64,000 nucleotides of DNA from the NCBI GenBank assembly GCA_937958185.1, contig CALFFN010000005.1, positions 1 through 64,000 of the forward strand, written 5' to 3'. This stretch comes from an uncultured Neglectibacter sp. Lineage in GTDB: Bacteria > Bacillota > Clostridia > Oscillospirales > Acutalibacteraceae. The translations under genes were made by a program, and so were the position numbers. Below the pieces are notes generated by a model, which did no database searches, had not been told where the DNA came from, and worked only from the letters and a program-made list of their open reading frames with translations. Below are positions 1 to 7,959 of this stretch, piece by piece (within the stretch, counting starts at the first letter, position 1; every line of letters begins with the position of its first letter).

Positions 1-36
1 GGCTAATGGAAAAGGGCAGAGAATATATGACGGCTT

Positions 37-144
37 GTGGTCGGGTCAGAGAGTTGAAATTTGTACTAAAGTGGGTTTACGAGTAAGAAAGTGGTCGGGT
101 CAGTAAGTTGAGATTTGTAGTAAAGAGGGTTCTCGAGTAAAAAT
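37..144. repeat. Tandem pair of 54-bp repeats upstream of the DUF5685 gene
   Basis: Positions 37-90 and 91-144 are two head-to-tail copies of a 54-bp unit that both begin GTGGTCGGGTCAG and carry a GAGTAA near their end. They differ at only a few positions. The second copy runs into the ATG of the following gene at 143. No clear promoter hexamers are visible in either unit. This could be a duplicated 5' leader or the edge of a longer array that starts left of the window. Confidence 0.8.
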
Positions 145-1054
145 GTTTGGGTATGTAAGACCGTTTCCGTCGGAGCTGCTGGTGAAGGAATATGAACAGT
201 ATAAGGCTGTTTACTGCCAGCTTTGCAGGGTTTTGGGAAAGGAATACGGCTGGCTTGCCCGGTTCTCTCTGAGCTATGACTGCACCTTTTACGCCATGCT
301 GGCGCTTTCCGTATCCGGCGCGCAGATGACCGAGTGCCGCCGGAGCTGCGCGGCAAATCCCCTGAAAAAGTGCCGATATCTGGAAGCGGACGGGGAAGCC
401 TATGAAAAGGCGGCGGCGCTTTCCGTGCTGCTGACCTGGCACAAGCTGCGGGACGACAGGGACGACGAGGGCTTCTTTAAGGCTTTGGGCTGCCGGCTGC
501 TGCTGCCGCTGGTGTCGAGGAAGGCGAAAAAAGCCGCCGGGAAATACCCAAAGCTTGCAGAGCTTGCCCAAGCCGCCATGGACGGGCAAGCCGCAGCAGA
601 GCAGAAGCGGGCGGGGGTGGACGAATGCGCCGAGCCCACCGCAAAGCTGCTGGAAGGGCTGTTCGGCGGGCTTGCCGGGGACAGTCCGGGTCAGAAAGCA
701 GCGCTGGAGCAGTTCGGCTATTTCTTAGGGCGCTGGGTCTATCTCATGGACGCGGCGGACGATTTGGCGGAGGACGCAAGGAGCGGGAAGTTCAATCCGT
801 TTTTACTGCGGCTGGGGTTTTCTGAAAAAAAGGAGCTTTCCGCGGAGGAAAAGCAAAAGGCAGAGCAGGAATGCAACGGCGCCTTGAACGCCACGCTGTC
901 CATGGTGTTGCCGCCCTTGAACTTAATAGAGATGGTCCATTTCGGACCCATTATTGAAAATGTGGCGCAGAAGGGGCTGCCGGAAATCCAGCGGGAGATC
1001 CTGTTCCTTCACGTCAAGGAGAAAAAACGGTTCCACCCCCGGAGCGTGTCCTGA
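143..1054 (+). CDS. DUF5685-type protein of unknown function
   Basis: This 303-residue soluble protein resembles the DUF5685 family of Firmicutes. The N-terminus has the family-like pattern YExYKxxYCxLC (near residues 17-28), and acidic motifs follow: LRDDRDDE near residue 103 and LMDAADDLAED near residue 200. The aspartate-rich pairs in a helical protein recall isoprenoid-synthase-like folds, but this is only a resemblance. The ATG at 143 has a distant AAAGAGGG ribosome binding site at 122-129. The next gene encodes a DnaJ-domain protein on the same strand 67 bp downstream, so the two may be co-transcribed. The biochemical function is unknown. Confidence 0.7.
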   Translation: MFGYVRPFPSELLVKEYEQYKAVYCQLCRVLGKEYGWLARFSLSYDCTFYAMLALSVSGAQMTECRRSCAANPLKKCRYLEADGEAYEKAAALSVLLTWHKLRDDRDDEGFFKALGCRLLLPLVSRKAKKAAGKYPKLAELAQAAMDGQAAAEQKRAGVDECAEPTAKLLEGLFGGLAGDSPGQKAALEQFGYFLGRWVYLMDAADDLAEDARSGKFNPFLLRLGFSEKKELSAEEKQKAEQECNGALNATLSMVLPPLNLIEMVHFGPIIENVAQKGLPEIQREILFLHVKEKKRFHPRSVS

Positions 1055-1121
1055 TAGATTTTGAGGTAAGTGGGAAAATCCGCAAGCACCCTGCGGAGCA
1101 AAGAAAGGATTGGTCACAGCA

Positions 1122-1745
1122 ATGAGCATGACAGACCCCTACAAGGTGTTGGGCGTGTCGCCCTCGGCGACGGACGAACAGATCAAGGAGGCATATCGGA
1201 ACCTGGCGAAAAAGTACCACCCGGACCAGTACGCCGAAAGCCCCTTGAAGGACCTTGCGGACGAAAAGATGAAGGAAATCAACGAGGCGTATGACGCCAT
1301 CACCTCCCAGCGCAAGGCAGGGGGGCAGCGCGGCTATGCCGGCGGGTACAACCCGGTGGGGAACGATCCTTCCTCCGGCTTCAGCGACGTGCGCAGCCTG
1401 ATCTTGTCCGGGCGGATCGCCGACGCCGAGCAGATATTGAACGGCGTGCCGCCGGAGCGCAGGAACGCGGAGTGGTATTTCCTCAAGGGCTCCGTGCTGT
1501 ACCGCCGGGGCTGGCTGGAGGAAGCGAAGGACCATTTTTCCCGCGCCTGCCAGATGGACCCGGGAAACGGCGAATACAGCGCCGCTTTGAATCAGGCGAT
1601 GAACCGCAACACCGGCGTGTACGGCGGGTACAACCCCAACCGCGCCATGAACAGCGACTGCAATTCCTGCGACCTGTGCTCCTCCCTGATCTGTGCCGAC
1701 TGCTGCTGTGAGTGCATGGGCGGAGATTTGATCCCTTGCTGCTGA
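1122..1745 (+). CDS. DnaJ-domain protein with Cys-rich tail
   Basis: The first ~65 residues form a J domain with an intact HPD motif (KKYHPDQY), so it should stimulate an Hsp70 ATPase such as DnaK. The protein is not a full DnaJ: the G/F linker and the four CxxCxGxG repeats are absent. The middle (residues ~85-165) is helical and TPR-like. The last 35 residues hold a dense cysteine cluster (CNSCDLCSS...CADCCCECMGG...CC) that could bind metal or be lipid-modified. I chose ATG 1122 because AAGAAAGGA at 1101-1109 precedes it; a TTG at 1110 is too close to that site. The pairing with a DUF5685-type gene suggests a shared role, not known. Confidence 0.8.
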   Translation: MSMTDPYKVLGVSPSATDEQIKEAYRNLAKKYHPDQYAESPLKDLADEKMKEINEAYDAITSQRKAGGQRGYAGGYNPVGNDPSSGFSDVRSLILSGRIADAEQILNGVPPERRNAEWYFLKGSVLYRRGWLEEAKDHFSRACQMDPGNGEYSAALNQAMNRNTGVYGGYNPNRAMNSDCNSCDLCSSLICADCCCECMGGDLIPCC

Positions 1746-1746
1746 T

Positions 1747-2426
1747 AATGGGCGGAAAAAAGCTTCGGTCACACTGTGACCGATTTTGCTTCGCAAAACC
1801 GCTTTTTTCGTAGTCTCTGGGGTACACCAATCTATAGGTTATGGTGTTTTATAATTCAGAAAATGGGCGGAAAAACCGCTTTTCGGCATATCAGAAAGCA
1901 GAAAAGGCGGTTTTCGTTTAGAAAATCGGCTGCGGTGCAGCCGAAGCCTTTTCCAGGAAGAAAGGCGCAGCCTTTCTTTTGCTTCGCAAAACCGCGCTTT
2001 TTCAGCGGCTTTTGGGAATAATGGTCGGGAAAAGAATGTTCGACAAAGAACGCCGAACATTCTTTTCCGTAGTCTCTGAGGTACACTAATCTGTAGGGTA
2101 TAGGGTATGGCGTTCTAAGATTCGCGGAATGGGCGGAAAAAAGTCTTCCCGGCTTGAAAAGCCGGGATTCTCCTTCGGAGAACCGCCTTTTTCCACTGCG
2201 TTGTGGGTACACCGATCTATAGGTTATGGTGTTCTAAGATTCGCGGAATGGGCGGAAAAAATATTTCACGGTTCGCAGAACCGTGATTTTGCTAAAGCAA
2301 AACCATATTTTTTCACTGCCTTACAGGTACACTGTTCTATGAAATGCAAGTGCTCTAAAATTCAGGGAATGGGCGGAAAACCGCTTTACGGCTCAAAGAG
2401 CTGGAATTTCCTTTTATCTCTAAGCT
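1747..2426. repeat. Array of six cruciform-forming intergenic repeats
   Basis: Six units start with the box AATGGGCGGAAAAA or a variant, at 1747, 1862, 2020, 2128, 2247 and 2368. Four units end with a second box, GGTACAC..ATCTATAGG..ATGGTGTTCTAA or variants, near 1820, 2080, 2207 and 2327. Between the boxes each unit folds: unit 1 has CGGTCAC/GTGACCG (1766-1782) and TTTTGC/GCAAAA (1784-1798); unit 4 has CCCGGCTT/AAGCCGGG and TTCTCC/GGAGAA; unit 5 has CACGGTT/AACCGTG and TTTTGC/GCAAAA inside GAAAAAATAT/ATATTTTTTC. The arms differ in sequence yet stay complementary. Unit 3 is one long hairpin and unit 2 is enlarged. No coding sequence is evident. Confidence 0.85.
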
Positions 2427-2981
2427 TTGGAAGTGAGTGATTTGAAAAATTCCATGAAGGTGGCGCTCTGCGGAGTGCTGGCGGCGCTTTCCACGGCGGT
2501 GATGTTCCTGACGGGGCTGATCCCTGTCGCCACGCTGGCGCTGCCCGCCATTGCCGGCTGCTTTCTGATCCCGGTGGTGGGGGAGATCGGCGTGCCGTGG
2601 GGCTTCGGCGTATATGCCGTGTGCGGCGCGCTTTCCTTTCTGCTGGCGCCGGACAGGGAAGCGGCGCTTTGCTATCTGCTGTTTTTCGGGTATTATCCCG
2701 CGCTGACGGCGGTGCTGGGGCGGATACGGAACCGCACCCTGCGGGTCGTGGTGAAGCTTCTCATTTTCAACGCCGCTGTGGTGCTGGAAACGCTGCTTTC
2801 CATCTATGTGCTGCACATTCCCTGGGAAAGCATCGGCGCCTTGGGCAAAGCCACGCCTTTCGTGCTGCTGGCGCTGGCAAACCTGATGTTTGTGCTGTAT
2901 GACAGGGCGCTGGACGGGCTTATCATTTTGTATTTCCGTAAATTCAGCAGGCAGGTGCGGCGTGTTCTGAAGCTGAAATAA
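2427..2981 (+). CDS. Small polytopic membrane protein, possibly ECF S-component-like
   Basis: About 180 residues with five to six hydrophobic segments and short polar loops, starting KNSMKVALCGVLAALSTAVM. The size, the Lys-containing start of helix 1 and the Ala/Gly-rich helices resemble substrate-binding S components of energy-coupling-factor transporters, but no ligand-specific motif is visible and no ECF ATPase genes are nearby. The start is uncertain: TTG 2427, GTG 2433 or TTG 2442; GGAAGTG at 2429-2435 would best serve TTG 2442. It lies directly after the repeat array and ends at a strong terminator (2988-3016), so it is probably monocistronic. Confidence 0.6.
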   Translation: MEVSDLKNSMKVALCGVLAALSTAVMFLTGLIPVATLALPAIAGCFLIPVVGEIGVPWGFGVYAVCGALSFLLAPDREAALCYLLFFGYYPALTAVLGRIRNRTLRVVVKLLIFNAAVVLETLLSIYVLHIPWESIGALGKATPFVLLALANLMFVLYDRALDGLIILYFRKFSRQVRRVLKLK

Positions 2982-2987
2982 GTTTGG

Positions 2988-3016
2988 ACGGTTCGGGCAA
3001 TTCCCGAGCCGTTTTT
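2988..3016 (+). terminator. Intrinsic terminator
   Basis: ACGGTTCGGG and CCCGAGCCGT form a stem with one G-U pair around a CAATT loop, followed by TTTTTT. It closes the membrane-protein gene. Confidence 0.85.
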
Positions 3017-3089
3017 TGTGTTTTTGGTCAAGAGAGGGGGGAATCCTGCAAAAGCACCTTTCTTTTCCGGGAGATTCCCGCTTTTTGAC

Positions 3090-3118
3090 TTGATTTTTGC
3101 AGGAAAAGAGCTTAAAAT
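3090..3118 (+). promoter_or_regulatory. Candidate sigma-A promoter of the RpiR-family gene
   Basis: TTGATT (3090-3095) and TAAAAT (3113-3118) are separated by 17 bp. The start codon lies about 110 bp downstream, leaving a GC-rich leader that contains an inverted TTGCGC/GCGCAA pair. Confidence 0.5.
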
Positions 3119-3226
3119 GAATCTTAAAGGTTTAGGGCAACACTGCAGAAAGACCGCCCTGCGGGCTTTGCGCGGGATTGCCCTTGCGCAAGGCTGCATT
3201 GAGTGGAAAAAGGAGAGAACAACGTT

Positions 3227-4099
3227 ATGAACAGCCAGCTTTCCGAAAGGATCCGGCAGAGAGCGCCGGAATTTTCCAAAGGGCAGAGGGCGATCGCCCG
3301 GTATATTGAAGAGCATTCGGATAAGGTCGCCTTTATGACGGCGGCGACCCTGGGCAAAACGGTGGGGGTCAGTGAATCCACCGTGGTCCGTTTTGCCGTG
3401 GAGGTGGGCTATTCCGGCTATCCGTCCCTGCAAAGCGCCATTCAGGAAATGGTGCGCAGCAAGATGACCAGCGTCCAGCGGCTGGAAATGACCTCCAACA
3501 ATGTGGAACCCACCCGGCTGCTGCACGCCGTGCTGGATCAGGACATAGATATTTTGAAGGAGACCATGGAATCCATCGACCAGGAGGGCTTTTACCGCGC
3601 GGCGGACGCCCTCACCGGGGCGAAGCGGGTCTTTGTGCTGGGGGCAGGCAGCTCTCTGGCGCTGGCGACCTTCCTGGCCCACTATCTGCGGCTGGTGTTT
3701 GAAACCGTGAACCTGGTGGAAGCCGTCAGCGAGGCGAGCATTTTGCAGCAGCTGGCGCGGCTGGGCGAGGGAGACGCCATCATTGTGATAAGCTTTCCCC
3801 GATACTCCAAAAAGGCGGTCAAGGCGCTGCAGTACGCTTCCAAAACGGGGGCGGTCACTGTTGCTATTACCGACAGCCCCATGTCCCCGCTGGCAGAGTG
3901 CGCCCAGCATTTGCTCCTGGCGCGCAGCGACATGGTCTCCTTTGTGGATTCGCTGGTGGGTCCGCTGAGCATTATCAACGCCCTGATCGTTTCCGTTGCC
4001 ATGCGGAAAAAGGAAGAGGTGGCGGACACCCTGCAGCGGATCGAGCAGATCTGGGACGAGTACGGAGTTTATGAAAAGGTGGATGAAAAGAACCCTTGA
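3227..4099 (+). CDS. MurR/RpiR-family transcriptional regulator
   Basis: A 290-residue regulator with the standard RpiR layout: an N-terminal HTH_6 domain (residues ~1-77; ESTVVRFAVEVGYSGYPSLQ is the recognition region) and a C-terminal SIS sugar-phosphate-binding domain (residues ~120-250, starting at VFVLGAGSSLALA). Members usually sense phosphosugars and control sugar or amino-sugar genes. ATG 3227 was chosen because AGGAGAG (3211-3217) sits 9 bp upstream; the reading frame is open further back but lacks a ribosome binding site. Its stop codon overlaps the TTG start of the flavoprotein gene (TTGA). The effector and targets cannot be read from the sequence. Confidence 0.9.
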   Translation: MNSQLSERIRQRAPEFSKGQRAIARYIEEHSDKVAFMTAATLGKTVGVSESTVVRFAVEVGYSGYPSLQSAIQEMVRSKMTSVQRLEMTSNNVEPTRLLHAVLDQDIDILKETMESIDQEGFYRAADALTGAKRVFVLGAGSSLALATFLAHYLRLVFETVNLVEAVSEASILQQLARLGEGDAIIVISFPRYSKKAVKALQYASKTGAVTVAITDSPMSPLAECAQHLLLARSDMVSFVDSLVGPLSIINALIVSVAMRKKEEVADTLQRIEQIWDEYGVYEKVDEKNP

Positions 4100-5334
4100 G
4101 CCGCAACAGTGAGTATGACGTCATCGTGGTCGGCGGCGGCGCCGCCGGGCTGATGGCTGCCGGAACAGCCGCCGCAGGAGGGCGCAGGGTCGCCCTGTTT
4201 GAGAAGAACCGTCAATTGGGCAGAAAGCTGCGTATCACCGGGAAGGGTCGGTGCAACGTGACGAATTGCTGCTCTGTGGAAGACGTGGTGGCGGCAGCCC
4301 CCAGAGGGGGAAAATTCCTGTACGGCGCTCTTTCCGGCTTTCCGCCCCAGGCAGTCATGGAATTTTTTGAAGGTCTCGGCGTGCCCCTGAAAACCGAGCG
4401 GGGGCGCAGGGTGTTCCCCGTATCCGACAGGGCGGACGATATCGCCGAGGCGCTGTGCGGTTATTTACGGCAAAACAATGTGGAAATTCTGCAATTGCCG
4501 GTCACCGAGGTGCTGATAGAAAACGGCGCTGTTTCAGGTGTGCGCGCGTCAGGGGAAGAATACCGGGCGAATTCCGTGGTGCTTGCCTGCGGCGGGGCGT
4601 CCTATCCCGGCACGGGCTCCAACGGCGACGGCTACCGTCTGGCAGAACGGCTGGGGCATACCATCGTCCCCATTGTGCCGTCCCTGGTCCCTCTGGTGGA
4701 ACAGGGGGAGCTTTGCTCCCGGCTAATGGGGCTTTCCCTGCGCAATTGCGGGGTGAAGGTCACGGAATGCGGCAGGAAAAAGGCGGTTTACGAGGATTTC
4801 GGCGAGCTGCTTTTCACCCATTTCGGGCTTTCGGGTCCGACCATTTTAAGCGCTTCCGCCCATATGCACCCGATGGAAGCGGGAAAATATACCGTGCATA
4901 TCGACTTGAAGCCGGCGCTGGACGAACAAAAGCTGGACGTCCGGGTGCTGCGGGACCTGGAGAAAAACCACAATCGGATTTTTGCCAATTCCCTGGAGGA
5001 GCTGCTGCCCCAAAAGCTGATCCCCGTGGTAGTGGAGCGCTCCGGCATTCCCGGGGATACCCGCTGCCATTCCGTGACAAAGGAGCAGCGCCGGGGGCTG
5101 TGCGGGCTGCTGAAAGATTTTACCGTGGAAATCCAGGGATTCCGCCCCATTGCCGAAGCGATCGTCACCTCCGGCGGGGTGAGCCTGAAGGAAATAGATT
5201 CCCGTACCATGGGCTCGAAATTGGTGCGGGGGCTGTACTTTGCCGGGGAAATGATAGACTGCGACGCCTATACCGGGGGCTACAATCTGCAAATCGCCTT
5301 TGCCACCGGGCGCCTGGCCGGGAGCAGCTGTTAG
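4096..5334 (+). CDS. HI0933/YhiN-type NAD(P)/FAD-dependent oxidoreductase
   Basis: A 412-residue flavoprotein of the HI0933 (YhiN/BaiN-like) family. The FAD-binding Rossmann motif GGGAAGLMAAGTAAAGG is at residues ~13-29. The family signature GKGRCNVTN is near residue 50, and the C-terminal FAD motif GLYFAGEMIDCDAYTGGYNLQIAFATG is intact. Length is typical. The physiological substrate of most members is unknown. The TTG start at 4096 overlaps the stop of the RpiR gene, implying translational coupling. In related Clostridia this gene is often followed by cmk, plsC and ispH; here two accessory genes lie between it and cmk. Confidence 0.9.
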   Translation: MSRNSEYDVIVVGGGAAGLMAAGTAAAGGRRVALFEKNRQLGRKLRITGKGRCNVTNCCSVEDVVAAAPRGGKFLYGALSGFPPQAVMEFFEGLGVPLKTERGRRVFPVSDRADDIAEALCGYLRQNNVEILQLPVTEVLIENGAVSGVRASGEEYRANSVVLACGGASYPGTGSNGDGYRLAERLGHTIVPIVPSLVPLVEQGELCSRLMGLSLRNCGVKVTECGRKKAVYEDFGELLFTHFGLSGPTILSASAHMHPMEAGKYTVHIDLKPALDEQKLDVRVLRDLEKNHNRIFANSLEELLPQKLIPVVVERSGIPGDTRCHSVTKEQRRGLCGLLKDFTVEIQGFRPIAEAIVTSGGVSLKEIDSRTMGSKLVRGLYFAGEMIDCDAYTGGYNLQIAFATGRLAGSSC

Positions 5335-5377
5335 AGCACATTTCCGGGGAAATAAAAAACGGAACAGGAGAAAGAAC

Positions 5378-5779
5378 ATGGAAGCAACGCTGCATCGGGA
5401 GGATATCCTCCGTATCATGAGGGAGCTGGATTTTCTGGGGGACGGCTGCTGGCTGACCTCCGGGGCGGCGCTGGTGCTGTACGGCGTGAAGGAAGCCACC
5501 AGGGACGTCGACCTGATCTGTACCACGGAATTGGCGGACAGCTTGGAGCAGCGCGGGTTCCCCTTTCGGAGGGACGGGTTGGACAACACCCGGATTTTCC
5601 AGATCGGCGACAGGGTAGAGGTGCTGGAGGATTGGCAGACCGACGAGGTAGTCGAGCTGGAAGGCTTGAAGACCGCCAGCCTGCCCAGCATACGCAAGCA
5701 GAAGGAAGCCCTGGGCAGGGAAAAGGATATTGCCGATATTCAATTGATAGATCGATTCCTGGAAAAGAGGGAGCTATGA
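5378..5779 (+). CDS. Nucleotidyltransferase-like protein (MNT/AbiEii type)
   Basis: A 133-residue protein with a nucleotidyltransferase-like core: TSGAALVLYG near residue 25 followed by TRDVDLIC near residue 40. This fits the hxDxD-type metal site of small minimal nucleotidyltransferases and AbiEii-like proteins. It lacks the longer C-terminal part of AbiEii, and no HEPN partner is visible next to it, so a toxin role is not supported. AGGAGAAAG (5366-5374) precedes ATG 5378. The stop overlaps the next ATG (ATGA), so it is coupled to the acetyltransferase gene. The pair looks like an accessory insertion between the flavoprotein gene and cmk. Confidence 0.65.
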   Translation: MEATLHREDILRIMRELDFLGDGCWLTSGAALVLYGVKEATRDVDLICTTELADSLEQRGFPFRRDGLDNTRIFQIGDRVEVLEDWQTDEVVELEGLKTASLPSIRKQKEALGREKDIADIQLIDRFLEKREL

Positions 5780-6345
5780 TAAGGCTTGAGACCCGGCGGT
5801 TGATCCTGCGGGATTACCTCCCGGAGGACAAGGAGGAGTATATCCTGCTGAAAAGCGACCCGAAAACCATGTACTATTTGCAGGATATCCAGCTTCACTC
5901 CCGGCAGGAGGGGGAAAGGGATTTCAGCGAGGTGCTGGCGGACGCCGCTTCTTCGGAGAGACGGTTCCTGTTCCTCCGGGCGGAGCGGAAGGATACCGGG
6001 GAACAGCTTGGAAGCGTGGGCTATACGGTGGAAAGCCGAACGCCCCTGGGAAAGCTGGTGAGCGCGGGATACTTCTATTTTCCAAAATTCTGGGGACAGG
6101 GATACGGCTCGGAAGCATTTTTGCGGGTGCTGGAATTTGCTTTTTTGGAGGACCATGTGTACCGGGTGACCACTGGGTGCCTGAAGGAAAACCGCGGCTC
6201 TGAGCGGATCATGCAGAAATGCGGCATGGTGCCGGAGGCGGAGCGCCCCGGCTGGGAATGGCATGACGGGGAAATGAAGACCCGCATGGAATACCGGCTT
6301 TTGCGGGAGGAATTTCTGCAGAAGCGGAACAGTCTGCCGGAATGA
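5776..6345 (+). CDS. GNAT-family N-acetyltransferase (RimJ/RimL-like)
   Basis: 189 residues with the RimJ/RimL-type opening IRLETRRLILRDYLPED and the acetyl-CoA-binding region FGxxYFPKFWGQGYGSEAFLRVLEFAF (Q/RxxGxG/A loop as GQGYGSE), then CLKENRGSERIMQKCGM near the C-terminus. Members acetylate protein N-termini, antibiotics or small amines; the substrate here is unknown. Its ATG overlaps the stop of the nucleotidyltransferase-like gene by four bases, so both are probably translated together. Confidence 0.88.
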   Translation: MIRLETRRLILRDYLPEDKEEYILLKSDPKTMYYLQDIQLHSRQEGERDFSEVLADAASSERRFLFLRAERKDTGEQLGSVGYTVESRTPLGKLVSAGYFYFPKFWGQGYGSEAFLRVLEFAFLEDHVYRVTTGCLKENRGSERIMQKCGMVPEAERPGWEWHDGEMKTRMEYRLLREEFLQKRNSLPE

Positions 6346-6427
6346 CGGGGTAACTCAGTTTGGAAAAGGAACAGCCGCTCTCAGCGGGCGGCTTCTCGAT
6401 AGATTGCAGAAAAAGGGAGAATCGAGT

Positions 6428-6478
6428 ATGTTTGCAGTAGCAATTGACGGTCCGGTCCGGGGAGCCCCAGCCTACTGA
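6428..6478 (+). pseudogene. Duplicated 5' end of cmk: 16-codon mini-ORF
   Basis: Positions 6428-6455 repeat exactly the first 28 bases of cmk (6521-6548), including the ATG. The purine-rich Shine-Dalgarno region ahead of each copy is also similar (AAAAAGGGAGA, AAAAAGGAGAG). After the shared part the reading frame continues as PVRGAPAY and stops at 6478. It could be a non-functional duplication or a translated leader affecting cmk expression. Confidence 0.75.
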
Positions 6479-6520
6479 AAATTCTTATTTTTTGGTTTTG
6501 ATAAAAAGGAGAGTGTAGCG

Positions 6521-7183
6521 ATGTTTGCAGTAGCAATTGACGGTCCGGCCGGGGCTGGAAAGTCCAGCGTGGCGAAGGCGGCGGCACAGGCGCTGGGGTT
6601 TGTCTATGTGGATACCGGGGCGTTGTACCGCACGGTGGCGCTGTATCTGCTGCGCCATGGGATCGACCCAAAGGACGCCGGAGCGATCGAGCCGGAGCTT
6701 TCCAAAATCCGGGTGGATCTGACCCATACTCCCGAGGGGCAGAAAATGTTCCTCTGCGGGGAGGACGTTACCGGGCTGATCCGCACCCCGGAGGTCTCCA
6801 TGGCGGCGTCCCACTGCTCCGCCCTGCCTGCGGTGCGGGCGTTCCTGCTGGATCTGCAGCGGGACCTGGCGCGCCGGAACGATGTGCTGATGGACGGCAG
6901 GGATATCGGCTCCGTCGTGCTGCCGGACGCCCAGCTCAAGGTCTTTTTGACCGCTTCCCCAGAGGAACGGGCAAGGCGCAGGGTGCTGCAGCTGAAGGAA
7001 AGCGGCGCTCCGGCGGATTTTGACGTGATCCTGCGGGAAATCCAGCAGCGGGACTATCAGGATTCCCACCGGGAGACGGCGCCGCTGAAACAGGCGGAGG
7101 ACGCCGTGCTGCTGGACACGACCCACATCGGCTTTGAGGAAGCGGTGAACACCCTCCTGCGGCTGGTGGAGGAGCGCAGATAG
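6521..7183 (+). CDS. cmk: Cytidylate kinase
   Basis: A 220-residue CMP/dCMP kinase that phosphorylates CMP and dCMP with ATP in pyrimidine nucleotide supply. The P-loop GPAGAGKSS is at residues 8-16; the CMP-binding segment YVDTGALYR and the later MDGRDIGSVVLPDAQLKVFLTAS motif and RR-rich lid are present. Length is normal. AAGGAGAG (6505-6512) precedes ATG 6521. A duplicated copy of its first 28 bases lies 93 bp upstream. The downstream order cmk-plsC-ispH/S1 is common in Clostridia. Confidence 0.96.
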   Translation: MFAVAIDGPAGAGKSSVAKAAAQALGFVYVDTGALYRTVALYLLRHGIDPKDAGAIEPELSKIRVDLTHTPEGQKMFLCGEDVTGLIRTPEVSMAASHCSALPAVRAFLLDLQRDLARRNDVLMDGRDIGSVVLPDAQLKVFLTASPEERARRRVLQLKESGAPADFDVILREIQQRDYQDSHRETAPLKQAEDAVLLDTTHIGFEEAVNTLLRLVEERR

Positions 7184-7250
7184 TGGGATTTTTCTGGAAA
7201 TGCTGCGCTGTGCGGCATTTTTCAGGTTTTAGAGAGTATGAGGGGGTCTG

Positions 7251-7958
7251 ATGATGGCAAAGGAAAAACACAGGGCGAAACGGAAGGGCTGGCTCTATGC
7301 CGTGGGGCAGTTCCTGCTCCGGCTGTTCTACTACCCGGTCTACCGTATCAGGGTGTACGGCAGGGAAAATATCCCGAAAACCGGGGCGGTGCTGCTGTGC
7401 AGCAACCATGTGGCAATGAAGGACCCGGTCATGCTGGGCATTTCCCAGCACCGACAGGTGTTCTACATGGCGAAGGAGGAGCTGTTCACCAATTGGTTCA
7501 TCGGCGGTCTGCTGCGAAAGCTGGGGGCGTTCCCGGTCAAGCGCGGCACAGGCGGCACGGACGCTTTGGAGGACGCTTACGCCTTATTGGAAGACAACGC
7601 CGTGGTGGGGGTGTTTCTTGAGGGCACCCGCTCCAAAACCGGCGAGCTGCAGCGCCCTAAAACCGGGGCCGCGCTGCTCCATTACCGCACGAAGGCTCCC
7701 GTTGTGCCGGTGTGTATCACAGGCAGCGACAAAAACAGACCCGCTCCTTTCCGGCGGACAGAGATACGGTTCGGCAAGCCCATTCCCGCGGAAGAGCTGA
7801 ACATTCCAGATGATTCCAGCATGCAGCTGCGCCGGGCAAGCCGCACCGTTATGGCGCGTATTGCCGAGCTGCGGGAGGAATCCCGGAAGTCCCTGGGGCT
7901 GCCGGCGCCGGCGGCAGAAACCGCCGGGGAACAGCCGGGAACAAAGGAGGAGGGCTGA
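7251..7958 (+). CDS. plsC: 1-acyl-sn-glycerol-3-phosphate acyltransferase
   Basis: 235 residues of the PlsC family, which makes phosphatidic acid from lysophosphatidic acid at the membrane. The catalytic NHxxxxD motif reads SNHVAMKDP near residue 46, and the phosphate-binding FLEGTRSKTGELQRPKTGAALL block follows at residues ~120-142. A hydrophobic N-terminal segment may anchor it. Two in-frame ATGs (7251, 7254) follow AGGGGG. The C-terminal ~35 residues are low-complexity (LGLPAPAAETAGEQPGTKEE). It ends one base before the ispH start, so the two genes are co-translated. Confidence 0.92.
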   Translation: MMAKEKHRAKRKGWLYAVGQFLLRLFYYPVYRIRVYGRENIPKTGAVLLCSNHVAMKDPVMLGISQHRQVFYMAKEELFTNWFIGGLLRKLGAFPVKRGTGGTDALEDAYALLEDNAVVGVFLEGTRSKTGELQRPKTGAALLHYRTKAPVVPVCITGSDKNRPAPFRRTEIRFGKPIPAEELNIPDDSSMQLRRASRTVMARIAELREESRKSLGLPAPAAETAGEQPGTKEEG

Positions 7959-7959
7959 G

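Noticed and set aside
1747..2426. Possible CRISPR array
   Set aside because: The repeated boxes are short, the spacing varies from 108 to 158 bp, the intervening DNA is self-complementary, and no cas gene is present.
5378..5779. Toxin-antitoxin pair with the GNAT gene
   Set aside because: Neither a HEPN partner nor an AbiEi-like antitoxin is adjacent, and the GNAT protein resembles RimJ/RimL rather than TacT-type toxins.
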